Source of the DNA: an uncultured Sulfurovum sp.
GTDB lineage: Bacteria; Campylobacterota; Campylobacteria; Campylobacterales; Sulfurovaceae
Assembly: GCA_902727895.1 (NCBI GenBank)
Contig: CACVAP010000074.1
Coordinates: 1 to 64,000 of the forward strand
DNA length: 64,000 nucleotides
Direction of reading: 5' to 3'
Each line of letters begins with the position of its first letter. Position 1 is the first letter of the stretch. Under the pieces are notes generated by a model that was not told where the DNA came from, ran no database searches, and saw only the letters and a list, made by a program, of their open reading frames with translations. Positions 63,058 to 64,000 of the stretch are shown in pieces. The translations under genes were made by a program, and so were the position numbers.

Positions 63058-63621
63058 TTATCGTAGCATTCGTTTAAAGCTATTTAGTAAAACAGCTATA
63101 ATACCTTTAGGTCGAATCAGCTCTTCTATAAACTCATGGTAAGTCACATTTTCATCTTCTAAATAACCCTCTAAATAAGATAAAGATTTTTCCATCCCAT
63201 GCTTCTTTTCAATGGCAACCATTGTTTCATATAGTTCTTCTGCACTCTCTATAACATCTTGAGGTGCAGCACGTCTAAACGCTGTTAAAGCTGTAATATT
63301 TCCATTATTATCTTTTTTCGCTTCAAAATCTGCAATAACCCAATAGTATCGTCCATCTTTAGCTAAGTTTTTAACAACACCAGAAATAGGATTACCAGCA
63401 AGTAATGTCTTCCACACCAAAAAGAAAACAGCTCTAGGCATATCAGGGTGTCGTAATATATTATGATTTTCACCAACCAATTCAGCTTCGGTATATCCAG
63501 AGACTTCTGAAAAGTTCTTATTTGTAAATATGATTTTACCTTTTAAGTCAGTCTTACTTACAATAAATTTTTTCTTTGAAAATTTAATCTCTTCATCTAT
63601 TACAATTGGTCGGTATATCAT
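63058..63621 (-). CDS. PAS-domain sensor, CetB/Aer-like
   Basis: 187 aa. PAS domain (about 20-115): GKIIFTNKNFSEVSGYTEAE, LVGENHNILRHPDMPRAVF, and YWVIADFEAKKDNNGNITAL, the Aer-type pattern that binds FAD. No HAMP, methyl-accepting or output domain follows, so it is like CetB, the separate PAS subunit of the Campylobacter energy-taxis pair. No CetA-like transducer is next to it. Convergent with dctP with one base between stops. Confidence 0.8.
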   Translation of the reverse strand: MIYRPIVIDEEIKFSKKKFIVSKTDLKGKIIFTNKNFSEVSGYTEAELVGENHNILRHPDMPRAVFFLVWKTLLAGNPISGVVKNLAKDGRYYWVIADFEAKKDNNGNITALTAFRRAAPQDVIESAEELYETMVAIEKKHGMEKSLSYLEGYLEDENVTYHEFIEELIRPKGIIAVLLNSFKRMLR

Positions 63622-63686
63622 TAAAATCCTTTGAGTTATTAACTAATTATAATAAAAATAAATAAATTAAAGTTGATTTATATCAA

Positions 63687-64000
63687 CTACCAAGGCTTCT
63701 CTTCTTTTATATAGCCCTCATTTATCAAATCATAGGCTTTAGAAGAGAGTACCCGTTTAGACTCACTCTCTTCATCTGCCTTCATAACTTTGACACTAGA
63801 GTTTTTAGATTTCTTATTTCCTGTGCCTCCTGAGCCACCTGTGGACTCATTTTTTTGAGAACTATTCTTCTCTTCTTGCACTTCTACGTTCTCATTTTTT
63901 GCATTTGATTTTTGGGCTGAAGCAGGATTTGTATAGCCTACTTTAAAAGCATCTTCTTTCACTCTAAACAAAACCACCTCTAAATTATGCTGAGCATCCT
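63687..64000 (-). CDS. Partial protein with low-complexity linker, 5' end beyond the window
   Basis: The frame is open from the right edge to the stop at 63687-63689: DAQHNLEVVLFRVKEDAFKV, then a Ser/Asn/Gly/Lys-rich linker, then KRVLSSKAYDLINEGYIKEE. GTG at 63977 could start a 96-aa protein, but the reading frame continues past it to base 64000, so it is more probably the C-terminus of a longer gene. No family recognised. Confidence 0.5.
   Translation of the reverse strand, partial: DAQHNLEVVLFRVKEDAFKVGYTNPASAQKSNAKNENVEVQEEKNSSQKNESTGGSGGTGNKKSKNSSVKVMKADEESESKRVLSSKAYDLINEGYIKEEKPW

Noticed and set aside
63687-63977. Full-length 96-aa gene starting at GTG 63977
   Set aside because: The frame is open to the window edge upstream, so the real start is probably outside; listed as partial.

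Overview
The window is low-GC, gene-dense chromosome from a Campylobacterota bacterium (formerly Epsilonproteobacteria), most like the Sulfurimonas/Sulfurovum side of the phylum. This is judged from gene content and protein style: the rpmH-rnpA-yidC-jag-mnmE cluster, fabZ-lpxA-clpX-mreB-mreC, ppiD-ftsA-ftsZ, the Campylobacter-type dimeric dUTPase, a short adenylate-kinase-like protein, LpxB with an ALEPSSNLHL start, and extended -10 promoters (TGnTATAAT) without a clear -35 box. The species cannot be named from sequence alone. I saw no rRNA, tRNA, CRISPR array or prophage, and no gene-free stretch over 300 bases.

Layout. 1-903: an IS5-family insertion sequence whose transposase needs a -1 frameshift; its right end has cut a small secreted protein gene. 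1149-5225 (mostly minus): aminotransferase, adenylate-kinase-like protein, a lipoprotein and an S41 protease, with REP-like hairpins between genes. 5387-13865 (plus): ApbE, a secreted phospholipase-A2-like protein, two membrane proteins (DUF819, DUF502), a Cys-rich repeat protein, hisS, an MltF-like transglycosylase, pdxJ and dut. 13886-19180 (minus): lipoprotein, mnmE, jag, yidC, rnpA, rpmH, with yidD missing from its usual place. 19339-25890 (minus) is the accessory island: Cys-rich protein, YgjP-type metalloprotease, HigBA toxin-antitoxin, an integrase-repeat protein, an SF2 helicase and a SMEK-STAND-TPR NTPase. 26108-31449: SUV3-like helicase, YiiX-like lipoprotein, M50 protease. 31497-39716 (minus): pckA, the oadGAB sodium-pumping decarboxylase, a DEAD-box helicase, uppP, serB. 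39831-51946 (plus): hydrolase, metF, FUN14 protein, lpxB, queH, fabZ, lpxA, clpX, mreB, mreC and a MotA/MotB-like stator pair. 52071-64000: HIT protein, bioA, ppiD, ftsA, ftsZ, polysaccharide deacetylase, a haem-binding DUF3365 lipoprotein, ubiD, a Tat-exported TRAP binding protein, a PAS protein, and a partial gene at the right edge.

The core genes form a cell-envelope and division neighbourhood: undecaprenyl phosphate recycling, lipid A synthesis, rod shape, septum formation, membrane protein insertion and periplasmic folding. OadGAB with PckA points to C4/C3 interconversion coupled to sodium transport.

Best candidates for something new: (1) the SMEK-STAND-TPR NTPase overlapped by an SF2 helicase, whose frame continues past one TAA through the second half of a zinc ribbon into three integrase repeats; this looks like a two-gene anti-phage-type system with one gene split by a stop codon. 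(2) Three genes (apbE, rnpA, queH) whose conserved N-termini can only start at ATC, ATT and ATA, each with a well-placed Shine-Dalgarno sequence. (3) A secreted phospholipase-A2-like protein. (4) An orphan Cys-rich protein with CGEGKCGG motifs resembling HvfA-type metallophore precursors. (5) A ZorAB-like stator pair attached to the mreBC operon.
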